A program made the translations under genes and the position numbers. The notes below the pieces were generated by a model. It saw nothing but the letters and a program-made list of their open reading frames with translations, had not been told where the DNA came from and did no database searches. Below, piece after piece: positions 43,174-50,232 of a stretch of 64,000 nucleotides of DNA. This DNA is from Silvibacterium acidisoli (GTDB lineage Bacteria; Acidobacteriota; Terriglobia; Terriglobales; Acidobacteriaceae). Position 1 is the stretch's first letter. Each line of letters starts with the position of its first letter. The stretch is from assembly GCA_022870745.1 (NCBI GenBank), contig CP085323.1:310001-374000 (forward strand), given 5' to 3'.

Positions 43174-44070
43174 TCAGTGGGACGCCGGAGCCTTTCGCCT
43201 GCGAACCGGCTTCATCGACTGCCACTCACCCATCAGGCGTCCGCGCATCCGCTCGGAGATGCGCATCGCCTCCGCATAGTGACTGTCCCTCTGCTCCTCG
43301 AGGCGGGCTTTCAACTGCAGCCCGTCCTCTTCGAGGACCGATTGCGCCTCCTCGGCCAGAGTGAGCCAGTCATGCCAGTCGCCGATCTCGTCCTGCATCT
43401 TCTTAAGCGCCCTGCCGATGGCCGCCGCATGGCCATGCTCACCACCGGACTCGGCCATGTAGCGGGCCTTCTTCGCGCCTTTGCGAAAATCGTGAAGGTT
43501 TGCCGCGTCCAGCCGCTGCATGTGCGTCGAAAGCACGGCGAAGGCGTCGAGTGCCGATCGCGCCGGGTCCGGAGCACGCCTGTCCTTTGCTCTCGGGAAC
43601 GATGCCTCCAGCAGAACCAGATTCTGCTCCAGCTTCCCCGCCCATTTGGCCGCTAACTTCTGCAGGCGGCGGGCATGATGCTCGCGGCCATGCTTGAGCC
43701 AATGGTCGAGTTTTTCCACCGGCTCGCCGATGGCCTCGGGGGCCTTACCCTCGGGCTCTTCCGTCAGCTTTTCAAGCAGCTTGCGATGGACGTCGAGATC
43801 CCGAGCCGGGGCAGCTGCCCGGCGAATCTTCTTGAGCAGCTTACGGAGCTTCGCTACCGCCTCGCCGAATTCCTGATGCTCCTCGCCAGCCGTCTGCCGG
43901 GTACGCACCAGCGCATCGAGCTGGGCCTCGATACGCCGCGTTCCCGTCCGGGTGCGATGTATCGCGTCAACGCCGGGATCGCTTGCGCAGACCGCCAGGG
44001 TCTCTTCCAGTGCGACGACGAGTGCACGTAAAGTCGCCGTCTCAGGATTAACGGCCTGTAGACGGGGCAT
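43174..44070 (-). CDS. CHAD domain protein (polyphosphate-binding family)
   Basis: About 298 residues from the ATG at 44070; a TTG at 44118 in the same frame would overlap the divergent GT39 start. The chain is almost all helical and rich in Arg, Lys and His, with the CHAD hallmarks VDAIHRTRTGTRRIEAQLDAL (basic helix) and a repeat in the second half (LHDFRKGAKKARYMAE). CHAD domains bind polyphosphate. Its position directly upstream of ppx in one operon, and opposite ppk and sixA, supports that role. Confidence 0.88.
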   Translation of the reverse strand: MPRLQAVNPETATLRALVVALEETLAVCASDPGVDAIHRTRTGTRRIEAQLDALVRTRQTAGEEHQEFGEAVAKLRKLLKKIRRAAAPARDLDVHRKLLEKLTEEPEGKAPEAIGEPVEKLDHWLKHGREHHARRLQKLAAKWAGKLEQNLVLLEASFPRAKDRRAPDPARSALDAFAVLSTHMQRLDAANLHDFRKGAKKARYMAESGGEHGHAAAIGRALKKMQDEIGDWHDWLTLAEEAQSVLEEDGLQLKARLEEQRDSHYAEAMRISERMRGRLMGEWQSMKPVRRRKAPASH

Positions 44071-44102
44071 TCGCGGCTGACTGATATTCTTTACTTTGTT
44101 CG

Positions 44103-46115
44103 ATGAAGCCAATGACAATGCCTGAACCTTCTGCGCCGCTCGAGTCCTACGAGGGCAAGCCAGCGCTGCTTACCTCTGCCGTAAAAAGCTGGAGCCTGCT
44201 GCTTTTAGTCTTTCTTGCCGTTCATTTTGCCGCGCTCTTCTCGCCGTCGCTGCTCGACGACGCCGATGCTACCCACGCGAACGCCGCCCAGCACATGGCG
44301 CGCAGCGGCGACTGGGTCACACTCTACGTTAACGGCATCCGTTACCTCGAGAAGCCGCCGCTTCCCTACTGGCTGGCTGCCATCGATTATCACCTCTTCG
44401 GCTACAACGTCTTCGCAACTCACCTGCCAATTTCGCTCGGAGTACTCGGCTGCGCCATCCTCGCCTGGCTGTGGTCGCGCCGCGCTTACGGGGAACGAGC
44501 AGCCTTTTATGCAGCGCTCGCGGTTCTGACCTCCATCGGAGTCTTCCTTTGGACGCGCTTCATGATCCCCGAGTCGCTCCTGACTTTCTTTATAGGTCTG
44601 TCTCTCTATACCTTCCTGACCGGGCTTGAAGACCGCAAGCCCGCGCGCTTTTATGTCTGCTATGCCTCGCTGGCCATCGCTGTACTTGCCAAGGGCCTGA
44701 TCGCTCCGGTCTTCTTCGGCGCAGCAGTGATTCCGTACCTCATCGTCACCGGCGAATGGCGCCAGTGGCGGCAGATGCGCATTGTCACCGGCGTGCTGCT
44801 CTTTCTGGCTATCGCAGCGCCATGGCATGTCCTGGCCGCACTGCGAAATCCCGACCACGGTAACCCCGTGGGCAATGTGCCTTCGCCCGGCCACGTCCAC
44901 GGATTCCTCTATTTCTACTTCATCAACGAGCATTTCCTGCGCTTCCTGGGCAAGCGCTACCCGCACGACTACAACAAGCAGAACTTCTATGCCTTCTGGT
45001 TTGGTCAGCTGGCGTGGCTCTTCCCGTGGAGCCTCTTCCTGCCGGCGGCACTCATCCGCGCCTGGCGGAACCGCAGCATCTTCGCCTCCGACCTGCGCTA
45101 CGACGCAACCAACACCATCCAGTTCCTCGATCCACGGATGACGGCTCATTACGCCTCGTCACTGGCCTCACGTCTGCGCTTCCGCGCCCGCACCGGCCTG
45201 CTTCTATCGATCTTCTCGGGCTTCATCCTCGTCTTCTTCTCGATCTCGACCAATCAGGAGTACTACACCTGGCCGGCCTGGTTCGGCATCCTGATTCTGA
45301 TCACCGGCTCTCTCGCAACCATCGAAGAGGCTCCTTCGGGCACGAACGCCCGCTGGATCAACGCCTCCAGCGCATGGCTCACCGGAGCTCACGCCGTGCT
45401 CGCCCTGATCGGGGTTGCAGCCGCCATCGCCCTCGGCGCAGGCCTCTGGTCTTCGCGTAATCTGCCCTTTACGGCTGACGTTGGCTCGCTCATGGCTCAT
45501 CGCGGCGTAGGCGATTACTCGCTGGCCACCTCGCATCTCTTCGACCTGACAGGAGCAGCCTTTGCCGGCTTGCGCCTGCCTGCGCTGATCGCCGCTTTCG
45601 CGCTGCTCTTCGGAACGCTCGCCGCCTGGTGGCTGCGCCGTAAAGGACACGGCTTTGAAGCCACCGTATCGGTTGCCCTCACCGCCGGACTCTTCCTCAT
45701 CGCCGCGCACATCGCTCTTGTGCGTTTCCAGGGCATGCTGTCGTCGCGTCCCATGGCAGACACCATCAATCGCCTCGCCGGGCCGAACGACCAGCTCATC
45801 ATCTACGGCGATCAGGCAGACGGCTCCTCGGTCGTCTTCTACACGCACCGCCAGGCCCTGCTCGCTCACGGACAGAAGTCTTACTTCGAAGACAAATTCG
45901 GATCGTCGATGATCTGGGGATCGAATTACCCTGACGCCCCGCACATCTTCCTCACCGACTCGGAGTTCCTGCCCATGTGGGGCACCGGCCCACGCAAGTT
46001 CCTCTTCGTCGGCGGCGACCTGCACGACCATGTTGAGAAGCTGCTTGCCGGTCATCTCTACAAGCTGCAGGAACTATCCGACAAGACGCTCTACACCGAC
46101 CGGCCAGTCCAATAG
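44103..46115 (+). CDS. GT39-type (ArnT/PMT-like) glycosyltransferase
   Basis: 670 residues with about 12 membrane segments and a C-terminal periplasmic part. The first loop has the acidic metal/catalytic motif LLDDADATHANAAQHM (D52, D53, D55), then RYLEKPPLPYWLAA, the GT-C signature of lipid-linked sugar transferases such as ArnT. It would move a sugar from polyprenyl phosphate to lipid A, protein or another acceptor in the periplasm. The exact acceptor is unknown. No Shine-Dalgarno precedes the ATG; a TACTTT box lies 5 bases upstream. Confidence 0.88.
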   Translation: MKPMTMPEPSAPLESYEGKPALLTSAVKSWSLLLLVFLAVHFAALFSPSLLDDADATHANAAQHMARSGDWVTLYVNGIRYLEKPPLPYWLAAIDYHLFGYNVFATHLPISLGVLGCAILAWLWSRRAYGERAAFYAALAVLTSIGVFLWTRFMIPESLLTFFIGLSLYTFLTGLEDRKPARFYVCYASLAIAVLAKGLIAPVFFGAAVIPYLIVTGEWRQWRQMRIVTGVLLFLAIAAPWHVLAALRNPDHGNPVGNVPSPGHVHGFLYFYFINEHFLRFLGKRYPHDYNKQNFYAFWFGQLAWLFPWSLFLPAALIRAWRNRSIFASDLRYDATNTIQFLDPRMTAHYASSLASRLRFRARTGLLLSIFSGFILVFFSISTNQEYYTWPAWFGILILITGSLATIEEAPSGTNARWINASSAWLTGAHAVLALIGVAAAIALGAGLWSSRNLPFTADVGSLMAHRGVGDYSLATSHLFDLTGAAFAGLRLPALIAAFALLFGTLAAWWLRRKGHGFEATVSVALTAGLFLIAAHIALVRFQGMLSSRPMADTINRLAGPNDQLIIYGDQADGSSVVFYTHRQALLAHGQKSYFEDKFGSSMIWGSNYPDAPHIFLTDSEFLPMWGTGPRKFLFVGGDLHDHVEKLLAGHLYKLQELSDKTLYTDRPVQ

Positions 46116-46134
46116 GAGTTGACCGAATCCCAAA

Positions 46135-46169
46135 GTAAAAAGCCCTCGCATAAAGCGAGGGCTTTTTAC
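46135..46169 (+). terminator. Intrinsic terminator after GT39
   Basis: A perfect 15-bp stem (46135-46149 with 46155-46169, loop ATAAA) with five T's in the 3' arm, 20 bp after the stop. Confidence 0.88.
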
Positions 46170-46227
46170 TTCTTTCCAGAATCCCTGACCGCTTCCAATC
46201 GTCTAATGGTTAAGGAAGGAAACGAAT

Positions 46228-46389
46228 ATGGCTGCCTATTGCACCTGCTGCGGAGCCGAGATCACCCCCAAGAGCGGAGCCTGCACAGCCTGCGGCGCTC
46301 CCTACCATGGTGGAACGCCCGCAAAGCCTGCTTCTACTTCGCCCAACTCCTCTACCAAGAACACACTGCCCAAGACCGGCCTCTACTAA
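46228..46389 (+). CDS. 53-residue zinc-ribbon protein
   Basis: A short gene in plain view: ATG at 46228 preceded by AAGGAAGGAAACGAAT, an excellent Shine-Dalgarno, and ended by TAA. The product starts MAAYCTCCGAE and has C5-x2-C8-G, ten residues, then C19-x2-C22-G, the classic zinc-ribbon spacing, followed by a Pro/Ser/Thr/Lys-rich tail ending in LPKTGLY. No signal peptide. It lies after the GT39 terminator and before a REP-like palindrome. Function unknown. Confidence 0.7.
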   Translation: MAAYCTCCGAEITPKSGACTACGAPYHGGTPAKPASTSPNSSTKNTLPKTGLY

Positions 46390-46400
46390 CAGCTTTAAGT

Positions 46401-46478
46401 TGTCATTCCTGGCATAGCGAGGAATCTGCATTTCCCGGTTGCGGGAGGATGCAGATTCCTCATTGCGTTCAGAATGGA
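46401..46478. repeat. REP-like palindrome (TGTCATTCC...GAATG family), copy 1
   Basis: Left arm TGTCATTCCTGGCATAGCGA and following GGAATCTGCA mirror a right arm GCAGATTCCTCATTGCGTTC AGAATG. Copies recur at 52792-52823, 55901-56011 and 61445-61529. Confidence 0.7.
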
Positions 46479-46488
46479 AGCAGCAGAA

Positions 46489-47910
46489 CTATCGCGCCGG
46501 AATAACCAGGTACTGCTCCAGCTTGCCATCCGGCATCGTGTAGGTGGTTACGCGCACAACCTGCTGTGAGGCGGCAAACTTTACCGTGTAAGTGCGGAAG
46601 GTCATGCCGCCGCGCAGCAATTCGCTGTTCTTCTCGAAACTGCCCGGCTCGCCAAGCGACTCCAGGCTGGAACGGAAATCGCCAAGCGCGGTCTGGTCGA
46701 AGTAAACATTGCAATTCTCTGTAAAGAGCGAGCGGTCGATCTTGCCCTGCTGCAGCCCAAGAAAGATCTGGCGCGCCTGTTCCGTCGCTGACGCTGCCTT
46801 GTCTTCTTCAACACCCAGCACCACCGGCCCGAGATCGTTTGCAATGATGCTTGCCGCGGGCGAAGCATCCTGGTTGGTCAGCACCACGATGGCCGCCTTG
46901 TCATCGGGATAGACCACGTTCTCGGCTACGAAGCCTGAGACCTCGCCCGAGTGGTCGTATTCCTTGTGCCCAAACTTCTCCCCCACGAACATGCCCAGCG
47001 AGTAATGGGAGCTGTCTCCATTCTTGAGCTTCACCGGCTCGAACATCTCGTCATACGACTTCGATCCAAGCAGCGAGCGGTTCATCACGCTGATATCCCA
47101 CTGCGCAAGATCGTAGGCGGGCATCGCCAGCTCCCCCGCGGCAAACATCCATCCGGCACCTTCCTTCGGAGCGGGACGTAGCGGTCCAAGCGCATAGCGG
47201 ATATACCCCCTCGCATCCGTATCGCCCAGCTTCTCCGCGTCCGAGTTCCACACCGCGCGCATATCGAGCGGCTTGAAGATATTCGCCTTGAGAAACTCCA
47301 TGATCGGCATGCCGCTCACCTGCTCGACGATGCGTCCCGCGATCACGAAGTTGGTATTCGAGTACTGCCATTGCGTTCCCGGATCGAAGTCGAGAGGCTT
47401 TTTGCCCCACACATCCAGGATGTGCTGCGCGGTTGTCGCCTCCTTCATCGGAAACATCAGGTAGTCTTCCGGCCAATAGTCCTGGTAGCCCGCCGTGTGC
47501 GACAACAACATACGGATCGTTACTTCCTTCGACCGGGTCAGATCGGGCAGGTATTTCGATACCGGATCGTCGATCGAGAGCCTGCCCTGCTGCTCGAGCA
47601 ACAGGATTGCCGCGGCAGTGAACTGCTTCGAGATCGAGCCGATCGAGTAGCGCATCGCCGGCGTGGCTTCGAGCGGCGGCTCCAGCTTCGCCTTGCCGTA
47701 GGCATGCGTGTAAACGATCTTTCCATGCTGCACGACGGCTACAGAAGCCGAGGGCACGCCCGTCTTATCGAGAGCCTTCTGTGCAAGGTCATCGATCTGC
47801 CGCTTCACCTGCGGCGAGAGGTTATCGACCGCTGTGTTTTCTGTTATGGAAGCCTGTGCAAACAGGGGGACGCAGGAAAATAACAAGGTGGCGGCAACGC
47901 GACTGAACAT
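46489..47910 (-). CDS. Serine hydrolase, class C beta-lactamase/penicillin-binding family
   Basis: 473 residues, exported (signal peptide to about residue 20). The SxxK motif is S92-I-S-K95 and the second motif is Y183-S-N185; together these define the serine beta-lactamase-like fold. A C-terminal domain of about 110 residues (from EQARQIFLGLQQGKIDRSLF) follows. Family members include D-aminopeptidases, esterases and peptidases, so true beta-lactamase activity should not be assumed. Monocistronic, divergent from the asparaginase-like gene. Confidence 0.88.
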   Translation of the reverse strand: MFSRVAATLLFSCVPLFAQASITENTAVDNLSPQVKRQIDDLAQKALDKTGVPSASVAVVQHGKIVYTHAYGKAKLEPPLEATPAMRYSIGSISKQFTAAAILLLEQQGRLSIDDPVSKYLPDLTRSKEVTIRMLLSHTAGYQDYWPEDYLMFPMKEATTAQHILDVWGKKPLDFDPGTQWQYSNTNFVIAGRIVEQVSGMPIMEFLKANIFKPLDMRAVWNSDAEKLGDTDARGYIRYALGPLRPAPKEGAGWMFAAGELAMPAYDLAQWDISVMNRSLLGSKSYDEMFEPVKLKNGDSSHYSLGMFVGEKFGHKEYDHSGEVSGFVAENVVYPDDKAAIVVLTNQDASPAASIIANDLGPVVLGVEEDKAASATEQARQIFLGLQQGKIDRSLFTENCNVYFDQTALGDFRSSLESLGEPGSFEKNSELLRGGMTFRTYTVKFAASQQVVRVTTYTMPDGKLEQYLVIPAR

Positions 47911-48056
47911 GCCTGAAGTTTAGCGTAGAGGCGGTCTGCGGAAACTCGATCAGCGTTAGAAAACGCCGGCGCGAAACCGTCTGGCAAAGACTGAACGCCG
48001 CATTGCTGGCAGCTTTTTGCTGACGCTTTCCCGCTGCCTCCCTGCTACCATCCAGC

Positions 48057-49331
48057 ATGACAACCCGCCGCGATTTCCTCTCCCTTGGAGCAGTTGCCGC
48101 CGCAGGCCTTACCGCGGGCCCGAACGCTTCCGCAGAAACCACGGAATCCGTTAAAAGCATGAAGCCGCCGGCCAGGCCGGTCATCGTCACCCGCGTCACC
48201 GGCGACCAGACCGTGCAGGAGGCCTACCAGATGCTGCTCGACGGCGCCGATACCCTGGACGCCGCGCATCACATCTGCCTCGGCCGTGAGAACGATCCCC
48301 GCGATCACAGTGTGGGCCTCGGAGGCCTGCCGAACGAAGATGGCATCGTCGAGCTCGACTCCTGCTGCATGCACGGCCCGTCGCGCCGCGCCGGCTCCGT
48401 CGGCGGCGTACGCAACATCCGCAATGTCTGCCAGTTGGCTCGTAAGGTCTACGAACACACTAGCCACGTGATGATGGTCGGGGAAGGCGCGGAAAAATTC
48501 GCCGTCGACCTCGGATTCCAACGCGAAAACCTGCTCACCGAAGATGCCCGCAAGATGTGGATGCTCTGGAAGGAGAGCAACTCGCAGATGGATTGGTGGG
48601 GACCTGGAATGGCCGACCCAGCCTGGAAGGATCCTTACGCAGGCAAACCCGCGCCCAAGCCCACGATCGACCTTCACGGGCTGTCTTCCCTTACGCCCCT
48701 CAATCCAGGCGCAGTGCCGCGCCATCCGGGGGAGGGGTGGCAACCTATCATCGCCGCGCGCACGCAGAAGTTGCTCGCCATGGCTGCCGACTTACAAATT
48801 GCCCCGGAACTACGCCTCGCGGCCGTCGAGCAGATACTCTGGCCAACTACCGGAACCATCCACGTATCGGCACTGAATACGAAGGGCGAGATCTCCGGCG
48901 CTACGACCACCTCTGGCCTGGCATGGAAGCTCTCAGGCCGGCTTGGCGACTCGCCGATCATCGGCGCAGGATGCTACACCGATCAGGATGTAGGCTCTGC
49001 CGGTGCGACTGGCAGCGGCGAAGAGAACATCAAGGTCGCGGGAGCGCACACCATCGTCGAGCTCATGCGGCAGGGCTACACCCCAAAGGAGGCAGGCCTC
49101 GAAACACTGCGCCGTATAGTTCGTAACTACGACGGTGACATGAACAGAATCCGTTACCTGGACATGGAGTATTACATCGTGCGCAGGGACGGTACTTATG
49201 CCGGAGTCTCGCTCTGGACTACGGGACCGACCGGCAGGCCGAGACAATTTGTTGTTCACGATGGAACCTGCCGGGTAGAGCCCTGCGCATGCCTTCTTCC
49301 GGGAGCAGCAGTGGAATGGCCGCCATTCTAG
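48057..49331 (+). CDS. N4-(beta-N-acetylglucosaminyl)-L-asparaginase family Ntn-hydrolase, Tat-exported
   Basis: 424 residues. MTTRRDFLSLGAVAAAG is a twin-arginine signal. The alpha chain contains TLDAAHHICLGRENDP and a CMHGPSRRAGSVGGVRN stretch; the beta chain would begin at T267 (GTIHVSALNTKGEISGATTT), with GRLGDSPIIGAG giving the substrate-binding Arg/Asp. These proteins self-cleave before the nucleophilic Thr and release Asn-linked GlcNAc from glycopeptides. Residue 266 before the Thr is Gly, where aspartylglucosaminidases have Asp and plant-type asparaginases have Gly. No Shine-Dalgarno; TACCAT lies 5 bases before the ATG. Confidence 0.88.
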   Translation: MTTRRDFLSLGAVAAAGLTAGPNASAETTESVKSMKPPARPVIVTRVTGDQTVQEAYQMLLDGADTLDAAHHICLGRENDPRDHSVGLGGLPNEDGIVELDSCCMHGPSRRAGSVGGVRNIRNVCQLARKVYEHTSHVMMVGEGAEKFAVDLGFQRENLLTEDARKMWMLWKESNSQMDWWGPGMADPAWKDPYAGKPAPKPTIDLHGLSSLTPLNPGAVPRHPGEGWQPIIAARTQKLLAMAADLQIAPELRLAAVEQILWPTTGTIHVSALNTKGEISGATTTSGLAWKLSGRLGDSPIIGAGCYTDQDVGSAGATGSGEENIKVAGAHTIVELMRQGYTPKEAGLETLRRIVRNYDGDMNRIRYLDMEYYIVRRDGTYAGVSLWTTGPTGRPRQFVVHDGTCRVEPCACLLPGAAVEWPPF

Positions 49332-49342
49332 CGGGCGATAAA

Positions 49343-49358
49343 GTCAATAAATTGATTC
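49343..49358 (+). repeat. 16-bp direct repeat, copy 1
   Basis: GTCAATAAATTGATTC, containing the dyad TCAAT-AA-ATTGA. An identical copy lies at 49520-49535. Confidence 0.85.
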
Positions 49359-49494
49359 ACTTAGGGAGTGGTTACCTCGGTTACGGAAGTTGTACCGGAT
49401 TTTAAGAAAATCTGGGCACTTTTTGAAGGCCATCAGTTTTCGATAGATCGAGGTAACTAAAACCCAGTAACTTGCTGCGAATTACCCTAAGTGA
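49357..49494. repeat. Nested inverted repeats
   Basis: Outer arms 49357-49366/49485-49494 (10 bp, perfect), inner arms 49371-49379/49449-49457 (9 bp, perfect) and a central hairpin 49398-49403/49407-49412. All nest about one centre, so an RNA from here could fold into one long branched stem. Confidence 0.7.
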
Positions 49495-49519
49495 CTGTCC
49501 GGTGATATTCCTAATCTGG

Positions 49520-49535
49520 GTCAATAAATTGATTC
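49520..49535 (+). repeat. 16-bp direct repeat, copy 2
   Basis: Identical to 49343-49358, 177 bp downstream. Sequences after both copies (AGGGAGT/AAGGAGT, GGATTTT hairpins, GCTGCGA.TTAC) are loosely similar, as if a longer unit had been duplicated and diverged. Confidence 0.85.
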
Positions 49536-49600
49536 TAAGGAGTTAGTTTTTTCTTGGATTTTCCGCGAAAGTTGTAGGAAATCCAGGCGCTGCGAGTTAC

Positions 49601-49638
49601 TCTCCAGTTAGCGGTCCAACCGCTGATTTTTCTGGAGA
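49601..49638 (+). promoter_or_regulatory. Hairpin masking the ribosome-binding site of the repeat gene
   Basis: Outer stem TCTCCAG (49601-49607) with CTGGAGA (49632-49638) and inner stem AGCGGT (49610-49615) with ACCGCT (49619-49624). The 3' outer arm contains GGAG, the Shine-Dalgarno of the TTG at 49644. The inner hairpin is followed by TTTTT (49627-49631), so it could also act as an attenuator. Confidence 0.6.
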
Positions 49639-49643
49639 AAACC

Positions 49644-50150
49644 TTGAACAAACTTACTGCTCTTCCGCTGCTTGCTGCTGCAATTTTTGCTGTTCCAGTT
49701 ACTAAGGCTTCCGCTCTTGCCAGCCCTGCAACCCCGCGTCCGCTGCCGCCTCCGGCCGTTGCCTTTGCCAGCCCCGCGACTCCGCGTCCGTTGCCGCCTC
49801 CGGCTGTTGCCTTCGCCAGCCCTGCGACTCCGCGTCCGCTGCCGCCTCCGGCCGTTGCCTTCGCCAGCCCTGCAACCCCGCGTCCGCTGCCGCCTCCGGC
49901 CGTTGCCTTTGCCAGCCCCGCGACTCCGCGTCCGCTGCCGCCTCCGGCCGTTGCCTTTGCCAGCCCCGCGACTCCGCGTCCGTTGCCGCCTCCGGCCGTT
50001 GCCTTCGCCAGCCCCGCGACTCCGCGTCCGTTGCCGCCTCCGGCCGTTGCCTTCGCCAGCCCCGCGACCCCGCGTCCGTTGCCGCCTCCGGCCGTTGCCT
50101 TCGCCAGCCCTGCGACTCCGCGTCCGCTGCCGCCTCCGGCTGTTGCTTAG
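49644..50150 (+). CDS. Secreted protein of nine identical 16-residue Pro-rich repeats
   Basis: 168 residues from a TTG start (GGAG six bases upstream). Residues 1-25 (MNKLTALPLLAAAIFAVPVTKASAL) form a Sec-type signal peptide; quoted in short as LPLLAAAIFAV...KASA. The rest is nine tandem copies of ASPATPRPLPPPAVAF, the last lacking only the final Phe. The mature part has no other sequence: about 37% Pro, one Arg per repeat, no acidic residue, no Cys. Differences between the nine copies are all synonymous, so this frame is under selection or was recently homogenised. It is likely an extended polyproline-type chain at the cell surface or a multi-copy peptide precursor. Function unknown; no family recognised. 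Confidence 0.75.
   Translation: MNKLTALPLLAAAIFAVPVTKASALASPATPRPLPPPAVAFASPATPRPLPPPAVAFASPATPRPLPPPAVAFASPATPRPLPPPAVAFASPATPRPLPPPAVAFASPATPRPLPPPAVAFASPATPRPLPPPAVAFASPATPRPLPPPAVAFASPATPRPLPPPAVA
49719..50150 (+). repeat. 48-bp tandem repeat array, nine copies
   Basis: Nine head-to-tail 48-bp units, the ninth ending in the stop codon. Variable codons are Pro3, Ala4, Thr5, Leu9, Ala13, Ala15 and Phe16; all variants are silent. Units 1 and 4 are identical and units 6 and 7 are identical, indicating unit-level duplication. Confidence 0.95.
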
Positions 50151-50190
50151 TACTTAAGTGGTAGATTAGCCAACGTTTTCTCCTGGCACT

Positions 50191-50229
50191 TGGACCTTCC
50201 GCTGATATGCTTAGCTAGTGGAAGGTCCA
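50191..50229 (+). promoter_or_regulatory. Hairpin masking the ribosome-binding site of the membrane-protein gene
   Basis: Perfect 10-bp arms TGGACCTTCC (50191-50200) and GGAAGGTCCA (50220-50229). The 3' arm contains GGAAGG, the Shine-Dalgarno 7 bases before the ATG at 50233. No T run follows, so it is not a typical terminator. Confidence 0.6.
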
Positions 50230-50232
50230 TAG

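Larger units (their letters stand above)
49332..49643. promoter_or_regulatory. Structured AT-rich leader upstream of the Pro-rich repeat gene
   Basis: 312 bp without a gene. A 16-bp direct repeat occurs twice, with nested inverted repeats inside the first unit (TCACTTAGGG/CCCTAAGTGA; GTTACCTCG/CGAGGTAAC; GATTTT/AAAATC) and a hairpin over the start-proximal end (separate entry). It is clearly poorer in G+C than its neighbours. It may be a 5' untranslated RNA with regulatory folding, a non-coding RNA, or the remnant of a small mobile element. Confidence 0.55.

Noticed and set aside
46489-47910. Calling the serine hydrolase a beta-lactamase resistance gene
   Set aside because: SxxK and YxN only define the fold; the extra C-terminal domain and family diversity make a resistance claim unsupported.
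49719-50150. The tandem array as a CRISPR
   Set aside because: Units are contiguous with no unique spacers and are coding.
49672-50157. Arg-rich alternative frame through the 48-bp repeats
   Set aside because: A 48-bp unit keeps all three frames open. Copy-to-copy differences are silent only in the Pro-rich frame, which also has the signal peptide and ribosome-binding site.
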